From assembly GCA_046160725.1 (NCBI GenBank), contig JBJXHB010000342.1:1-30941 (forward strand): a stretch of DNA of 30,941 nt, written 5' to 3'. Position numbers and translations under genes: made by a program. This stretch comes from JBJXHB01 sp046160725. GTDB taxonomy: Bacteria > Pseudomonadota > Gammaproteobacteria > Burkholderiales > Burkholderiaceae_C. The first letter of the stretch is position 1; every line of letters starts with the position of its first letter. Below, in pieces: positions 7,580 to 17,540 of the stretch. Under the pieces are notes generated by a model. It made no database searches, was not told where the DNA came from, and saw only the letters and a program-made list of their open reading frames with translations.

Positions 7580-8896
7580 GTGACGGCCGCCCTGAACGGA
7601 CCGGTTCCGGCCTCGTGGGTCGGGCTGGCGGTTGCCCTGGGCTGTGGCCTGCTGATCGGTCTTGAGCGCGAGCGGCGCAAGCGCCAGCGCGGGCCGGATG
7701 CGGCGCATGGCCACGCGGGCATCCGGACCTTTGCCGTCGTCGCGCTGCTGGGCGGGCTGGCGCAGACCCTGGGCCAGCCGCTGCTCGTGGCGGCCGGAGC
7801 CACCGCAGTGCTGGTGCTCACCGCCCTGGCCTACCGCGACAGCCTGCGCCGCTCGCGCGACCCGGGCCTGACAACCGAGGTGGCCTTGGTCGCCACCTAC
7901 CTGATCGGTGTCATGGCCGTGCCACGCCCGGACCTGGCCGCGGCGGCCGCCGTGGCAACCGCCGTCCTGCTGGCCGCGCGACAGCGCCTGCATGTGCTGG
8001 CCACGCGCTGGCTGACCGAGGCCGAACTGCACGATGGCCTGATGCTGGCCGCCCTGGCACTGGTGCTTCTGCCGCTGTCCCCGGCCGGGCCACAGGCGTG
8101 GCTGGCAGGGCTGGTGCCAAGGCACCTGGTCTGGCTCTGGGTCCTGATCCTGCTGCTGCAGGCCCTCGGCCATGTGCTGCTGCGCATGCTCGGGCCGAAG
8201 GCGGGCCTGGTGCTGGCCGGGGCGGCAGCGGGCTTTGTCTCCAGCACGGCCTGCATTGCCGCCAGCGGTGCGCGTGCCCGCGCCGAGCCGGTGCTGGGCG
8301 GCGCCTTGGCCGTCTCTGCGGTTGCCTCGACCGTGGCAACCTGGGTGCAGGCGACCGTGATGTTGGGCCTGCTGGCCCCGGCGGTCCTGGTTGGCTGGGT
8401 GCCGCTGGCGCTGGCAGGCAGCGGCACGGCCATGCTGGGCTGCCTGGCGGTCTGGCGCCTGGTGCCCAAGCGAACGGCGGCACCAACGGCACCGGCGGAA
8501 TCAGCCGCGCCAGCAGGCGCTGGCCCTGCCGCTGCGCAGAAGGGGCCGCTGCTCGTCAGAGACGCCGCCGCGATGGCCCTGATGCTGGCCGCGACGGCGT
8601 CATTGGCCGCGTGGGCGCAGCGACAGTTCGGCCCGGAGGCTGCTGCTGCCGGTCTGGCGCTGGCGGCCCTGGCCGACGCCCATGCGCCGGTGGCGGCCTG
8701 GGCGACCCTGCAGGCGTCCGGCCAGGCCACGGCAGCCGAGGCCGTGCGCGGCGCGCTGCTGGCCATGGGTGCCAACTCGCTTTCGCGCGCGGTGCTGGCA
8801 TTCGCCAGCGGGGGGCGGGCCTTCGGCTGGCGCATCACATCGGTACTGGCTGCCTCATTGGGCGCCGCGGCAGGCGTCTACTGGAGCCTGGGTTGA
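7580..8896 (+). CDS. MgtC/SapB-family membrane protein with DUF4010-type C-terminal region
   Basis: This is a 438-residue, very hydrophobic inner-membrane protein. The N-terminus GLAVALGCGLLIGLERERRK followed by GIRTFAVVALLGGL is characteristic of the MgtC/SapB family. The C-terminal half has several more membrane segments separated by an Ala/Pro-rich loop near residues 297-317, and resembles the DUF4010 domain often fused to MgtC. MgtC relatives are linked to magnesium limitation and acid survival, but the fused form has no well-defined function. The start is a GTG without a clear ribosome-binding site, 34 bases after gltA, so it may be a distal operon gene. It converges on the minus-strand gene ending at 8961. 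Confidence 0.85.
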   Translation: MTAALNGPVPASWVGLAVALGCGLLIGLERERRKRQRGPDAAHGHAGIRTFAVVALLGGLAQTLGQPLLVAAGATAVLVLTALAYRDSLRRSRDPGLTTEVALVATYLIGVMAVPRPDLAAAAAVATAVLLAARQRLHVLATRWLTEAELHDGLMLAALALVLLPLSPAGPQAWLAGLVPRHLVWLWVLILLLQALGHVLLRMLGPKAGLVLAGAAAGFVSSTACIAASGARARAEPVLGGALAVSAVASTVATWVQATVMLGLLAPAVLVGWVPLALAGSGTAMLGCLAVWRLVPKRTAAPTAPAESAAPAGAGPAAAQKGPLLVRDAAAMALMLAATASLAAWAQRQFGPEAAAAGLALAALADAHAPVAAWATLQASGQATAAEAVRGALLAMGANSLSRAVLAFASGGRAFGWRITSVLAASLGAAAGVYWSLG

Positions 8897-8905
8897 GAGA
8901 TTCGG

Positions 8906-8957
8906 CCGGCGGGGCTCGGGGTCGCGAAGCGGGCCCCAAGGGGCCGAGCCCAGCCGG
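8906..8957. terminator. Bidirectional hairpin between convergent genes
   Basis: GGGCTCGG (8912-8919) pairs perfectly with CCGAGCCC (8944-8951). After a one-base mismatch the stem extends with CCGGC (8906-8910) and GCCGG (8953-8957). It fills the 64-base gap between two converging stop codons, which is the expected place for a shared terminator. There is no T-tract on either side, so termination efficiency is uncertain. Its loop contains CCCC-AA-GGGG, as in the repeat at 5820-5900. Confidence 0.55.
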
Positions 8958-8960
8958 GCC

Positions 8961-10298
8961 TCAGAAATGCACGGTCACCGCATCGACCACGCGGTCGTCG
9001 GCATCGAGCACGGCCATCCAGTGCCATTTGTCGAACGTCGTGCAGGGGTGTGAGATGCCCAGGCCGACGCGGTCGCCCACCGCCGGGCCGGCGCCAGCGG
9101 CGCTGTCCCAGCGCAGGTAGGCATGCTGGTCATTCAGGGCTTTGATCTGCCAGCCGGCGGGCGGCAGCGCGCGCTGCAGCGAACCTGCTGGTGCCCAGGC
9201 CACGACATGGGGCATCTCGATGTCGAAGGAAACGTCGCGGCGGCCGGCACTGAGCAGCGCCAGGCCGGGCTCGGGCACGCTCTGCACCGCGGTCCACACC
9301 TCGAGCGCCGGCTCCAGCGCGTCGGCACAGCCGCAGCGCAGGCGCACCTGTTCGACCAGCCGGCGGTAGTGACCATGATCGTGGGTGACATAGCAGCCGG
9401 ATCGCAGCAGCGCCCGCACCGGGCGCCGCAGCGGCGGTCGCAGCCCGGCGGCCACCAGGTCGAAGACGGCGGAGCCGCCCGCCGAGACGATGACCTCGTC
9501 GGCTTCGAACAGGTCCTCGGCCTCGCAGCGCGCGGCCACGTCGTGCAGGCGTTGCATCAACGCGCCCACATGCGGCAGGTCGCGCGCGCCGTCGCCGGTG
9601 AGGCGCAGGCCCTCGTAGCACTCGATGCCGGCCAGCGCCACCGCCGGGCTGGCCCGCAGCGCGCGCGCCAGGGCGAGGGCCTGGCCGTCGTCGCGCACGC
9701 CGGTGCGCCCACCCGGGATGCCCAGCTCCAGCAGCACCTCGAAGACGGGTGCTGCGGGCCGTGCCGCGTGCCAGGCCTCGATCTGCGCCAGCTGCGCCGC
9801 CGAGTCCACCAGGAACAGGCTGCGCAGCCCCGGCGTGGTGCGGTGCAGGTGGGCCAGCGCCGCCAGGTCGGCCGGCATGTGCACCTGGTTGGCGATCACC
9901 GCCCGGCGCACCCCGGCGGCAATGCCCACCGCCAGCTGGAACGGGTTGGCAAAGGTGATGCCCCAGGCGCCCGCCGCCAGCTGGGCCCGGAACAGCTGCG
10001 GCGACATGGTGGTCTTGCCGTGCGGCGCCATGTCGATACCGCGCTGTGCCGCGAAATCCTGCATCCATTGCAGGTTGTGGTGCAGCGCGTCGCGCCGCAG
10101 CACCGCCAGCGGCAGCGGCAGCGTGCCGTCCAGCAGGTGCCAGCCCTGGGCGCCGACCGTGGCCAGCGGCAATGGCCCCTGCGCGATCGGCCAGCCCTTG
10201 AGCCAGGGGCCCAGCTCGGCTGCGCAGGCGGCAGATGCAGGCGGATGGGCGCCGTCGACGGGGTCAGCGGTGGCGATGGTGGTCTCAACCGTGGTCAT
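8961..10298 (-). CDS. Fold-type III PLP-dependent D-amino-acid dehydratase/deaminase (DSD1 / D-threonine aldolase-like)
   Basis: This is a 445-residue alanine-racemase-fold enzyme. DMAPHGKTTMSPQLF carries Lys95, the likely PLP Schiff-base lysine. The C-terminal region has GLGISHPCTTFDKWHWM, where His417 and Cys419 match the metal-binding His-x-Cys of eukaryotic-type D-serine dehydratases and D-threonine aldolases. These enzymes convert D-serine or D-threonine to pyruvate or 2-oxobutyrate plus ammonia, or cleave beta-hydroxy D-amino acids. The sequence does not settle the substrate. The ATG at 10296-10298 overlaps the upstream gene's stop by 4 bases, so it is the last gene of a three-gene operon. 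The frame stays open far upstream, but that part is out-of-frame reading of the neighbouring gene. Confidence 0.88.
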   Translation of the reverse strand: MTTVETTIATADPVDGAHPPASAACAAELGPWLKGWPIAQGPLPLATVGAQGWHLLDGTLPLPLAVLRRDALHHNLQWMQDFAAQRGIDMAPHGKTTMSPQLFRAQLAAGAWGITFANPFQLAVGIAAGVRRAVIANQVHMPADLAALAHLHRTTPGLRSLFLVDSAAQLAQIEAWHAARPAAPVFEVLLELGIPGGRTGVRDDGQALALARALRASPAVALAGIECYEGLRLTGDGARDLPHVGALMQRLHDVAARCEAEDLFEADEVIVSAGGSAVFDLVAAGLRPPLRRPVRALLRSGCYVTHDHGHYRRLVEQVRLRCGCADALEPALEVWTAVQSVPEPGLALLSAGRRDVSFDIEMPHVVAWAPAGSLQRALPPAGWQIKALNDQHAYLRWDSAAGAGPAVGDRVGLGISHPCTTFDKWHWMAVLDADDRVVDAVTVHF

Positions 10299-11980
10299 GC
10301 AGCATCCTCCAGCAACAGGGCCAGCGGCGCGTCGTCCGCGTCGCGCAGCGCCAGTGGGTCGCGTGGCAATAGGCGCTGCTGCACCACGGCACGGGCCAGG
10401 GCCAGCCGGCGCGCGCTGCCGATGCGCTGCGCCTCCCAGGCCATCATGGTCGCGGTGGCGGCGTGGTACAGGCCGCTGGCGGCTTGGCGCGCGGCGGCGT
10501 CCAGCCCGCCGTCGTCGGCCTCCGCCACCTGGGCCGCCAGTGCCGCGGCACGGTCGGTGCATCCGGCCAGCAGGGCCTCGTCCTCCGGCGCCAGCCGCGC
10601 CTGCGCGCGCAGCGTGTCCAGGTGCGCCCGCAGCGCGGGCAACGAGGCCTCGCGGCGGATGGCGCGCATCACGTCCAGCGCCACGATGTTGCTGGTGCCC
10701 TCCCAGATCGAGCCGAGGTGGGCGTCGCGCACCAGCCGGGCGTCGCTCCACTCCTCGATGTAGCCGCAGCCGCCGCGCACCTCCATGGCATCGCCGGTGG
10801 CGCGGCGTGCGTCGCGGCAGGCGCGGAACTTCAACAGCGGCGTCAGCACCCGCACCAGCGCCTGGGCCGTGGTGTCGCCGCCGTCGGCCCGCTGCAGCGC
10901 GTCGGCGCACTGGAAGGTCATGCTGCGGGCCTGCTCCATCGGCAACAGGATCTTCATCAGCTGCCGGCGCATCAGCGGCCGCTCGATCAGGGCCTGGCCG
11001 AAGGCCTGCCGCTCGCGCGCAACATGCAGGGCCTCGGCCCAGGCACGGCGCATCAGGCCCGCCGCTCGCATGCCGTTGGACAGGCGCGAGTGGTTGATCA
11101 TGTCGGCCATCTGGCGAAAACCCTGGCCCGGGTCGCCGACCAGCCAGGCCCGCGCACCCTCCAGCCGGATCTCGCCGCTGGCCATGGAGCGCGTGCCGAG
11201 CTTGTCCTTCAGGCGCAGGATGCGGTAGTCGTTGGCCTGGCCGTCGGGGAGGCGGCGCGGCAGCAGGAACAGCGACAGGCCCTTCAGCCCCGCCGATGCG
11301 CCATCGATGCGCGCCAGCACCAGGGCATAGCCGGCGTCCGGGTTGGAGCAGAACCATTTGTCCCCATGCAGGCGGTACGCGTCGCCGTCCGGCACGGCAC
11401 GGGTCTCGGTAGCGCCGACATCGCTGCCGCCGGCCTGCTCGGTCATGAACATCGCGCCCTGGGCCAGCTGGTCCAGGTCCTGGCTGAGCAGCGCGTCGCC
11501 GTGGCCGGCCACCAGCGCCGGCGAGCCGTAGCGGTGCAGCGTGCGCGACAGCGCATCGGTCATCGACAGCGGGCAACACAGGCCGAACTCGGCCTGCACG
11601 AACAGGTAGCTGAGCGCGTACTTGGCTGCCGGCGGCATGCGCTGCGGCCATCCCAGCACCCCAGGCCGGTGGGCCATGGCAGCCAGGCCGAAGCGGCCGA
11701 AGGCCACCTGCTCCAGCTCGACATAGGCCGGATGCTTGACGATGCGCTGCGCGTCACGGCCCCGGCGGTCGCGGTGCTCCAGCACCGGCGGGTGCTTGTC
11801 GGCGACCAGTGCCAGGCGGTCGAGCGGCCCGCCGGCCAGCGCGCCCATCTCGTGCAGGTGCGGCTGCAGGTGCGCCAGCAGGTCCGGCGGCAGGTACAGC
11901 GGCAGCAGTGCCACCAGCGTGGGGTCGGTCTGGTAGAGGTTGCTGCCGTCGCGGTCGGGTATGGGGTGGCGGTCGATCAT
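10295..11980 (-). CDS. Acyl-CoA dehydrogenase family protein, AidB-like
   Basis: This is a 561-residue flavoprotein. FMTEQAGGSDVGATETRA, then GDKWFCSNPDAGYALVLAR, then KLGTRSMASGEI form the FAD- and substrate-binding core of acyl-CoA dehydrogenases. RQAFGQALIERPLMRRQLMKI and GGCGYIEEWSDARLVRDAHL followed by IWEGTSNIVALDVMR complete it. The long N-terminus (about 180 residues before the core) and the C-terminal extension are typical of the AidB/isovaleryl-CoA dehydrogenase-like group, whose best-studied member in E. coli is linked to alkylation stress. Whether this one oxidises an acyl-CoA is not known. It overlaps both its upstream gntR and the downstream PLP enzyme by 4 bases, so all three are coupled. 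Confidence 0.92.
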   Translation of the reverse strand: MIDRHPIPDRDGSNLYQTDPTLVALLPLYLPPDLLAHLQPHLHEMGALAGGPLDRLALVADKHPPVLEHRDRRGRDAQRIVKHPAYVELEQVAFGRFGLAAMAHRPGVLGWPQRMPPAAKYALSYLFVQAEFGLCCPLSMTDALSRTLHRYGSPALVAGHGDALLSQDLDQLAQGAMFMTEQAGGSDVGATETRAVPDGDAYRLHGDKWFCSNPDAGYALVLARIDGASAGLKGLSLFLLPRRLPDGQANDYRILRLKDKLGTRSMASGEIRLEGARAWLVGDPGQGFRQMADMINHSRLSNGMRAAGLMRRAWAEALHVARERQAFGQALIERPLMRRQLMKILLPMEQARSMTFQCADALQRADGGDTTAQALVRVLTPLLKFRACRDARRATGDAMEVRGGCGYIEEWSDARLVRDAHLGSIWEGTSNIVALDVMRAIRREASLPALRAHLDTLRAQARLAPEDEALLAGCTDRAAALAAQVAEADDGGLDAAARQAASGLYHAATATMMAWEAQRIGSARRLALARAVVQQRLLPRDPLALRDADDAPLALLLEDAA

Positions 11981-12630
11981 GGTGCGGCGGCCTCCAGCCC
12001 GTTGGCGAAGTGGCGCAGCATCAGCTGGCGGGCCTTTTCAGGAAGGCGCGCATGCAGCGCCCGCATCAAGGCCCGGTGCTCGGCCAGCGACTCGGCGAGC
12101 CGTCCCTGCTTGAACAGCGAGTGGTGGCGGTTGAGCTTCATCATCTTTCGCAGGTCGCGCACGATCTGCTCAGTCCAGCGGTTGCCGGCCAGTTGCAGCA
12201 GCCGGATATGAAACTGCTCGTTGGTGGCAAAGAAGGCGTCGCGCTGGTCGGCCTGGGCTTCCAGCCGGTCGTGGATGCCCTGCAGCTCGGCCAATGCCGG
12301 GTCGTCGCCCTGGCGCGCCACCTCGGCGGCGGCGTCGCTTTCCAGCAGGCCCAGCAGGTGGTAAACCTGGGTCACGTCGGTCATCGACATCTCGGTGACA
12401 TAGGCGCCGCGGCGCACCTTGATGGTGACCAGGCCCTCGACGGCCAGTACCTTCAGCGCCTCGCGCAGCGGCGTGCGGCTGATGCCGTATTCGGCGGCGA
12501 CCTTCTGCTCGTCGATCCAGCAGCCGGGCTCCAGCCGACGCTCGAAGATCTGCTGGCGCAGCCGGTCGGCGACGTCCTGGTACAGCGCGCGCGGCGCCAG
12601 GGGGCGGGGCGGGGCGGCCAGGTCGGGCAT
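11977..12630 (-). CDS. GntR-family transcriptional regulator, FadR/FCD type
   Basis: This is a 217-residue regulator. The winged helix-turn-helix lies at about residues 15-80 (YQDVADRLRQQIFERRLEPG, EYGISRTPLREALKVLAVEGLV, VRRGAYV). An all-helical FCD domain follows, with candidate metal- and effector-binding positions in FATNEQFHIRLLQLAGN, EHRALMRAL and RHFANGLE. The frame is open to 12711, but the conserved protein begins at the ATG at 12628-12630. It heads the operon with the acyl-CoA dehydrogenase (4-base overlap) and is divergent from methylmalonyl-CoA mutase across 104 bases. It is therefore a good candidate to control both directions, probably in response to a carboxylate or acyl-CoA. 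The ligand is not predictable from sequence. Confidence 0.92.
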   Translation of the reverse strand: MPDLAAPPRPLAPRALYQDVADRLRQQIFERRLEPGCWIDEQKVAAEYGISRTPLREALKVLAVEGLVTIKVRRGAYVTEMSMTDVTQVYHLLGLLESDAAAEVARQGDDPALAELQGIHDRLEAQADQRDAFFATNEQFHIRLLQLAGNRWTEQIVRDLRKMMKLNRHHSLFKQGRLAESLAEHRALMRALHARLPEKARQLMLRHFANGLEAAAP

Positions 12631-12636
12631 GCGATT

Positions 12637-12671
12637 GTCAGCTTGACGCGAGGTTTTGAATTCATAATTAT
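12637..12671. promoter_or_regulatory. Candidate operator/promoter cluster in the gntR-mcm divergent region
   Basis: Three perfect inverted repeats lie side by side: GTCA-GCT-TGAC (12637-12647), TGAATTCA (12657-12664) and ATAATTAT (12664-12671). The stretch is conspicuously A/T-rich for this genome. TTGACG (12643-12648) with TAATTA (12665-12670) at 16 bases could be a promoter toward mcm. The first repeat begins 7 bases before the gntR start codon, a position suited to autoregulation. The binding protein is inferred to be the adjacent FCD regulator. Confidence 0.45.
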
Positions 12672-12734
12672 GGCTGATCGATGGCGGTGTGCAAGGGCAG
12701 GGGCCCGGCATGGCAGGCCGTCGCAGGAGCCGCC

Positions 12735-14888
12735 ATGTCCGTCGCCGATGAGTTCAAGCCCGTCACCTTCGCCCAGTGGGAGGCCGCAGCCCGCAAGTCC
12801 GCGCCCGGTGGCGACCTGGACGCGCTGAACTGGGTCACGCCCGAGGGCATCGTGGTCAAGCCGCTGTACACGGCCGCGGACACCGCGTCGCTCGCGCAGG
12901 TGGACACTCTGCCCGGCTTCGCGCCCTACATCCGGGGCCCGCAGGCCACCATGTACGCGGTGCGGCCCTGGACCATTCGCCAGTACGCGGGCTTCTCGAC
13001 CGCGCAGGAGAGCAATGCCTTCTATCGCAATGCCCTTGCGGCCGGCGGGCAGGGCGTGAGCGTGGCCTTCGACCTGGCCACCCACCGCGGCTACGACAGC
13101 GACCACCCGCGCGTGACGGGTGACGTCGGCAAGGCCGGCGTGGCCATCGACAGCGTCGAGGACATGAAGATCCTGTTCGACGGCATCCCGCTGGACAAGG
13201 TGTCGGTGTCCATGACCATGAACGGCGCGGTGCTGCCGGTGCTGGCGGGCTATGTGGTCGCGGCCGAGGAGCAGGGCGTGCGCCAGGACCAGCTCAGCGG
13301 GACCATCCAGAACGACATCCTCAAGGAGTTCATGGTCCGCAACACCTACATCTACCCGCCCGAGCCGAGCATGCGGATCATCGGCGACATCATCGCCCAC
13401 ACCGCCCGGCACATGCCGAAGTTCAACTCGATCTCGATCAGCGGCTATCACATGCAGGAGGCCGGTGCCAACCAGGCGCTGGAGCTGGCCTTCACGCTGG
13501 CCGACGGCAAGGAGTACGTGCGCACCGCCATCGCCAAGGGCATGGACGTGGATGATTTCGCCGGCCGGCTGTCGTTCTTCTGGGCGGTCGGGATGAACTT
13601 CTATCTGGAGATTGCCAAGATGCGTGCGGCGCGCCTGCTTTGGTGCCGGATCATGCAGGGCTTCCAGGCGAAGAACCCCAAGAGCCTGATGTTGCGCACG
13701 CACAGCCAGACCAGCGGCTGGAGCCTGACCGAGCAGGACCCCTACAACAACGTGGTGCGCACCACGATCGAGGCCATGGCCGCGGTGTTCGGCGGCACGC
13801 AGAGCCTGCACACCAACAGTTTTGACGAGGCGATCGCGCTGCCGACCGCCTTCTCGTCGCGCATCGCACGCAACACCCAGCTCATCATCCAGGAGGAGAC
13901 CCACATCACCAGCGTGGTCGACCCCTGGGCCGGCAGCTCCATGATGGAGAAGCTGACCCAGGACATGGCCGACAAGGCCCAGGTCATCCTGGACGAAGTC
14001 GACGCCATGGGCGGCATGACCCGCGCCGTGGACAGCGGCTGGGCCAAGCTCAAGATCGAGGCCAGCGCGGCCGACAAGCAGGCCCGCATCGACAGCGGCC
14101 GTGACGTCATCGTCGGCGTCAACAAGTACCGCCTGGCCCAGCAGGACCCGGTGGACATCCTGGAGGTGGACAACGTGCGGGTGCGCGAAGGGCAGGTCGC
14201 CCGGCTGGACCGCATCCGCGCCAGCCGCGATGCCGGCCGCGTCAATGCGGCGCTGCAGGCCCTGACCGACGCCGCCCGCAGCGGCCAGGGCAATCTGCTG
14301 CAATTGAGCATCGAGGCCGTGCGGGCCCGGGCCACGGTCGGAGAGGTGAGCGATGCACTGGAGCAGGTCTATGGCCGCCACCGCGCGGACATCCAGAAGG
14401 TGACCGGCGTGTACGCCGCCGCCTACGACAGCGCCGAGGGCTGGGACAGGCTCAAGGCCGAGATCGCCGCCTTCGGCGAGGCCGAAGGCCGCCGTCCGCG
14501 GGTGATGATCGCCAAGCTCGGCCAGGACGGCCATGATCGCGGCGCCAAGGTGGTGGCCACGGCCTTTGCCGACCTGGGTTTTGACGTCGACATCGGCCCG
14601 CTGTTCCAGACCCCGGAGGAATGCGCCCGCCAGGCGATCGAGAACGATGTCCATGCCGTGGGCGTCAGCACGTTGGCGGCCGGCCACAAAACGCTGGTGC
14701 CGGCCATCCTGGCCGCGCTCAAGGCCCAGGGCGGCGACGACATCGTGGTCTTCGTCGGCGGGGTGATCCCGCGCCAGGACTATGACTTCCTGTACGCGGC
14801 GGGCGTCAAGGGCATCTACGGGCCGGGCACGCCGATACCGGCCAGCGCCAAGGACGTGCTCGAGCAGATCAAGGCCGCTCGCGGCTGA
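12735..14888 (+). CDS. mcm: Methylmalonyl-CoA mutase (adenosylcobalamin-dependent)
   Basis: This is a 717-residue single-chain mutase that isomerises (R)-methylmalonyl-CoA to succinyl-CoA. ATMYAVRPWTIRQYAGFSTA near residues 71-90 is the acyl-CoA-binding signature of true methylmalonyl-CoA mutases, with Tyr74 where isobutyryl-CoA mutases differ. SQTSGWSLTEQDPYNN and GGTQSLHTNSFDEA belong to the catalytic barrel. The C-terminal B12 domain carries KLGQDGHDRGAK with His600 as the cobalt ligand, then VGVSTLAAGH and FVGGVIP. I chose the ATG at 12735 (GGAG upstream) over the one at 12681, because homology begins later. It leads a same-strand cluster with meaB, pccB, pccA and a VOC protein. Confidence 0.97.
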   Translation: MSVADEFKPVTFAQWEAAARKSAPGGDLDALNWVTPEGIVVKPLYTAADTASLAQVDTLPGFAPYIRGPQATMYAVRPWTIRQYAGFSTAQESNAFYRNALAAGGQGVSVAFDLATHRGYDSDHPRVTGDVGKAGVAIDSVEDMKILFDGIPLDKVSVSMTMNGAVLPVLAGYVVAAEEQGVRQDQLSGTIQNDILKEFMVRNTYIYPPEPSMRIIGDIIAHTARHMPKFNSISISGYHMQEAGANQALELAFTLADGKEYVRTAIAKGMDVDDFAGRLSFFWAVGMNFYLEIAKMRAARLLWCRIMQGFQAKNPKSLMLRTHSQTSGWSLTEQDPYNNVVRTTIEAMAAVFGGTQSLHTNSFDEAIALPTAFSSRIARNTQLIIQEETHITSVVDPWAGSSMMEKLTQDMADKAQVILDEVDAMGGMTRAVDSGWAKLKIEASAADKQARIDSGRDVIVGVNKYRLAQQDPVDILEVDNVRVREGQVARLDRIRASRDAGRVNAALQALTDAARSGQGNLLQLSIEAVRARATVGEVSDALEQVYGRHRADIQKVTGVYAAAYDSAEGWDRLKAEIAAFGEAEGRRPRVMIAKLGQDGHDRGAKVVATAFADLGFDVDIGPLFQTPEECARQAIENDVHAVGVSTLAAGHKTLVPAILAALKAQGGDDIVVFVGGVIPRQDYDFLYAAGVKGIYGPGTPIPASAKDVLEQIKAARG

Positions 14889-14902
14889 GTCGCAGCCACG
14901 CC

Positions 14903-15928
14903 ATGGATGCCCAGGCCCTGCACCCGGCGGACGAAACGCTGAGGCGCCAGATCCAGGCCGGCCCAGGGCCGGCGCAGCGGCGTGCCATGGCCAAGGCCAT
15001 CACGTTGCTGGAGTCGACCCGGCCCGACCACCGGCCGCGCGCGGACGCCCTGCTCAACGTGCTGCTGCCGGCGTCAGGGCGGTCGTTCCGCATCGGCATC
15101 AGCGGCGTGCCGGGCGTCGGCAAGAGCACCTTCATCGAGACCCTGGGCCTGGCGCTGATCGAGCAGGGCCACCGGGTGGCGGTGCTGGCGGTGGACCCGT
15201 CATCGTCGGTCTCCGGCGGCTCCATCCTGGGCGACAAGACCCGCATGGAGCGGCTGTCGGTGGACGAGCGTGCCTTCATCCGCCCCAGCCCGGCGTCGGG
15301 CAATCTGGGCGGCGTGGCCGAGCGCACACGGGAGTCCATGCTGGTGTGCGAGGCCGCCGGGCATGACATCGTGATCGTCGAGACCGTCGGCGTCGGCCAG
15401 AGCGAGACCGCCGTGGCCGGCATGACCGACCTGTTCGTGCTGCTGCAGTTGCCCAATGCCGGCGACGACCTGCAGGCCATCAAGAAGGGCGTGATGGAGC
15501 TGGCCGACCTGGTGGTGATCAACAAGGCCGACCTGGACGAGGCCGCCGCCACCCGCGCCCGCGCCCAGATCACCAGCGCGCTGCGGCTGTTCGGCCTGCA
15601 CGGCGACCCGGACCGGCTGCACCACGACGACCAGGTCTGGCATCGGCAGGTGCTGCAGCTCAGCGCACTGCGCGGCGCCGGCCTGAGCGAGTTCTGGGCC
15701 ACCTGCCTGCGCTTCCGAGACCTGCAGCATGCCAACGGCGCACTGGCCCGCCGCCGGCAGGCCCAGGACCAGGCCTGGCTCTGGGAGCGCGTGGACGCCG
15801 GCCTGCACCAGCGCTTTCGCGCCCATGCGTCGGTGCGCACGGCGTTGCCGTTGCTGAGTGCCGAGGTGCGCGCCGGGCGGCTGGCGCCATCTGTAGCCGC
15901 GCGGCAGCTGCTGGACCTGTTCCATTGA
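14903..15928 (+). CDS. meaB: Methylmalonyl-CoA mutase-associated GTPase MeaB (ArgK family)
   Basis: This is a 341-residue G3E GTPase that loads, protects and rescues the cobalamin cofactor of methylmalonyl-CoA mutase. The P-loop GVPGVGKST spans residues 68-76. VDPSSSVSGGSILGDKTRM and RPSPASGNLGG are the switch-like signatures of the ArgK/MeaB group. DIVIVETVGVGQSE is the Walker B/G3 region and NKAD (207-210) gives guanine specificity. It lies 14 bases after the mutase it serves, which supports MeaB over other family members. Confidence 0.96.
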   Translation: MDAQALHPADETLRRQIQAGPGPAQRRAMAKAITLLESTRPDHRPRADALLNVLLPASGRSFRIGISGVPGVGKSTFIETLGLALIEQGHRVAVLAVDPSSSVSGGSILGDKTRMERLSVDERAFIRPSPASGNLGGVAERTRESMLVCEAAGHDIVIVETVGVGQSETAVAGMTDLFVLLQLPNAGDDLQAIKKGVMELADLVVINKADLDEAAATRARAQITSALRLFGLHGDPDRLHHDDQVWHRQVLQLSALRGAGLSEFWATCLRFRDLQHANGALARRRQAQDQAWLWERVDAGLHQRFRAHASVRTALPLLSAEVRAGRLAPSVAARQLLDLFH

Positions 15929-15996
15929 TCGCCAGACCCACCATCGAGCCAACACCACGGCCAACCCGCCCAACCCGCCAGCCCGAGGAGAACCCC

Positions 15997-17529
<1,533 letters not shown>

Positions 17530-17540
17530 GGACGGCTGCC

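Noticed and set aside
10299..11651. Upstream extension of the PLP enzyme frame to a 896-codon fusion
   Set aside because: The added residues read the acyl-CoA dehydrogenase gene in another frame; homology of the PLP enzyme starts at the ATG at 10298.
12453..14687. 744-codon open frame antisense to methylmalonyl-CoA mutase
   Set aside because: Composition shadow of mcm, with no coherent motifs and no start context.
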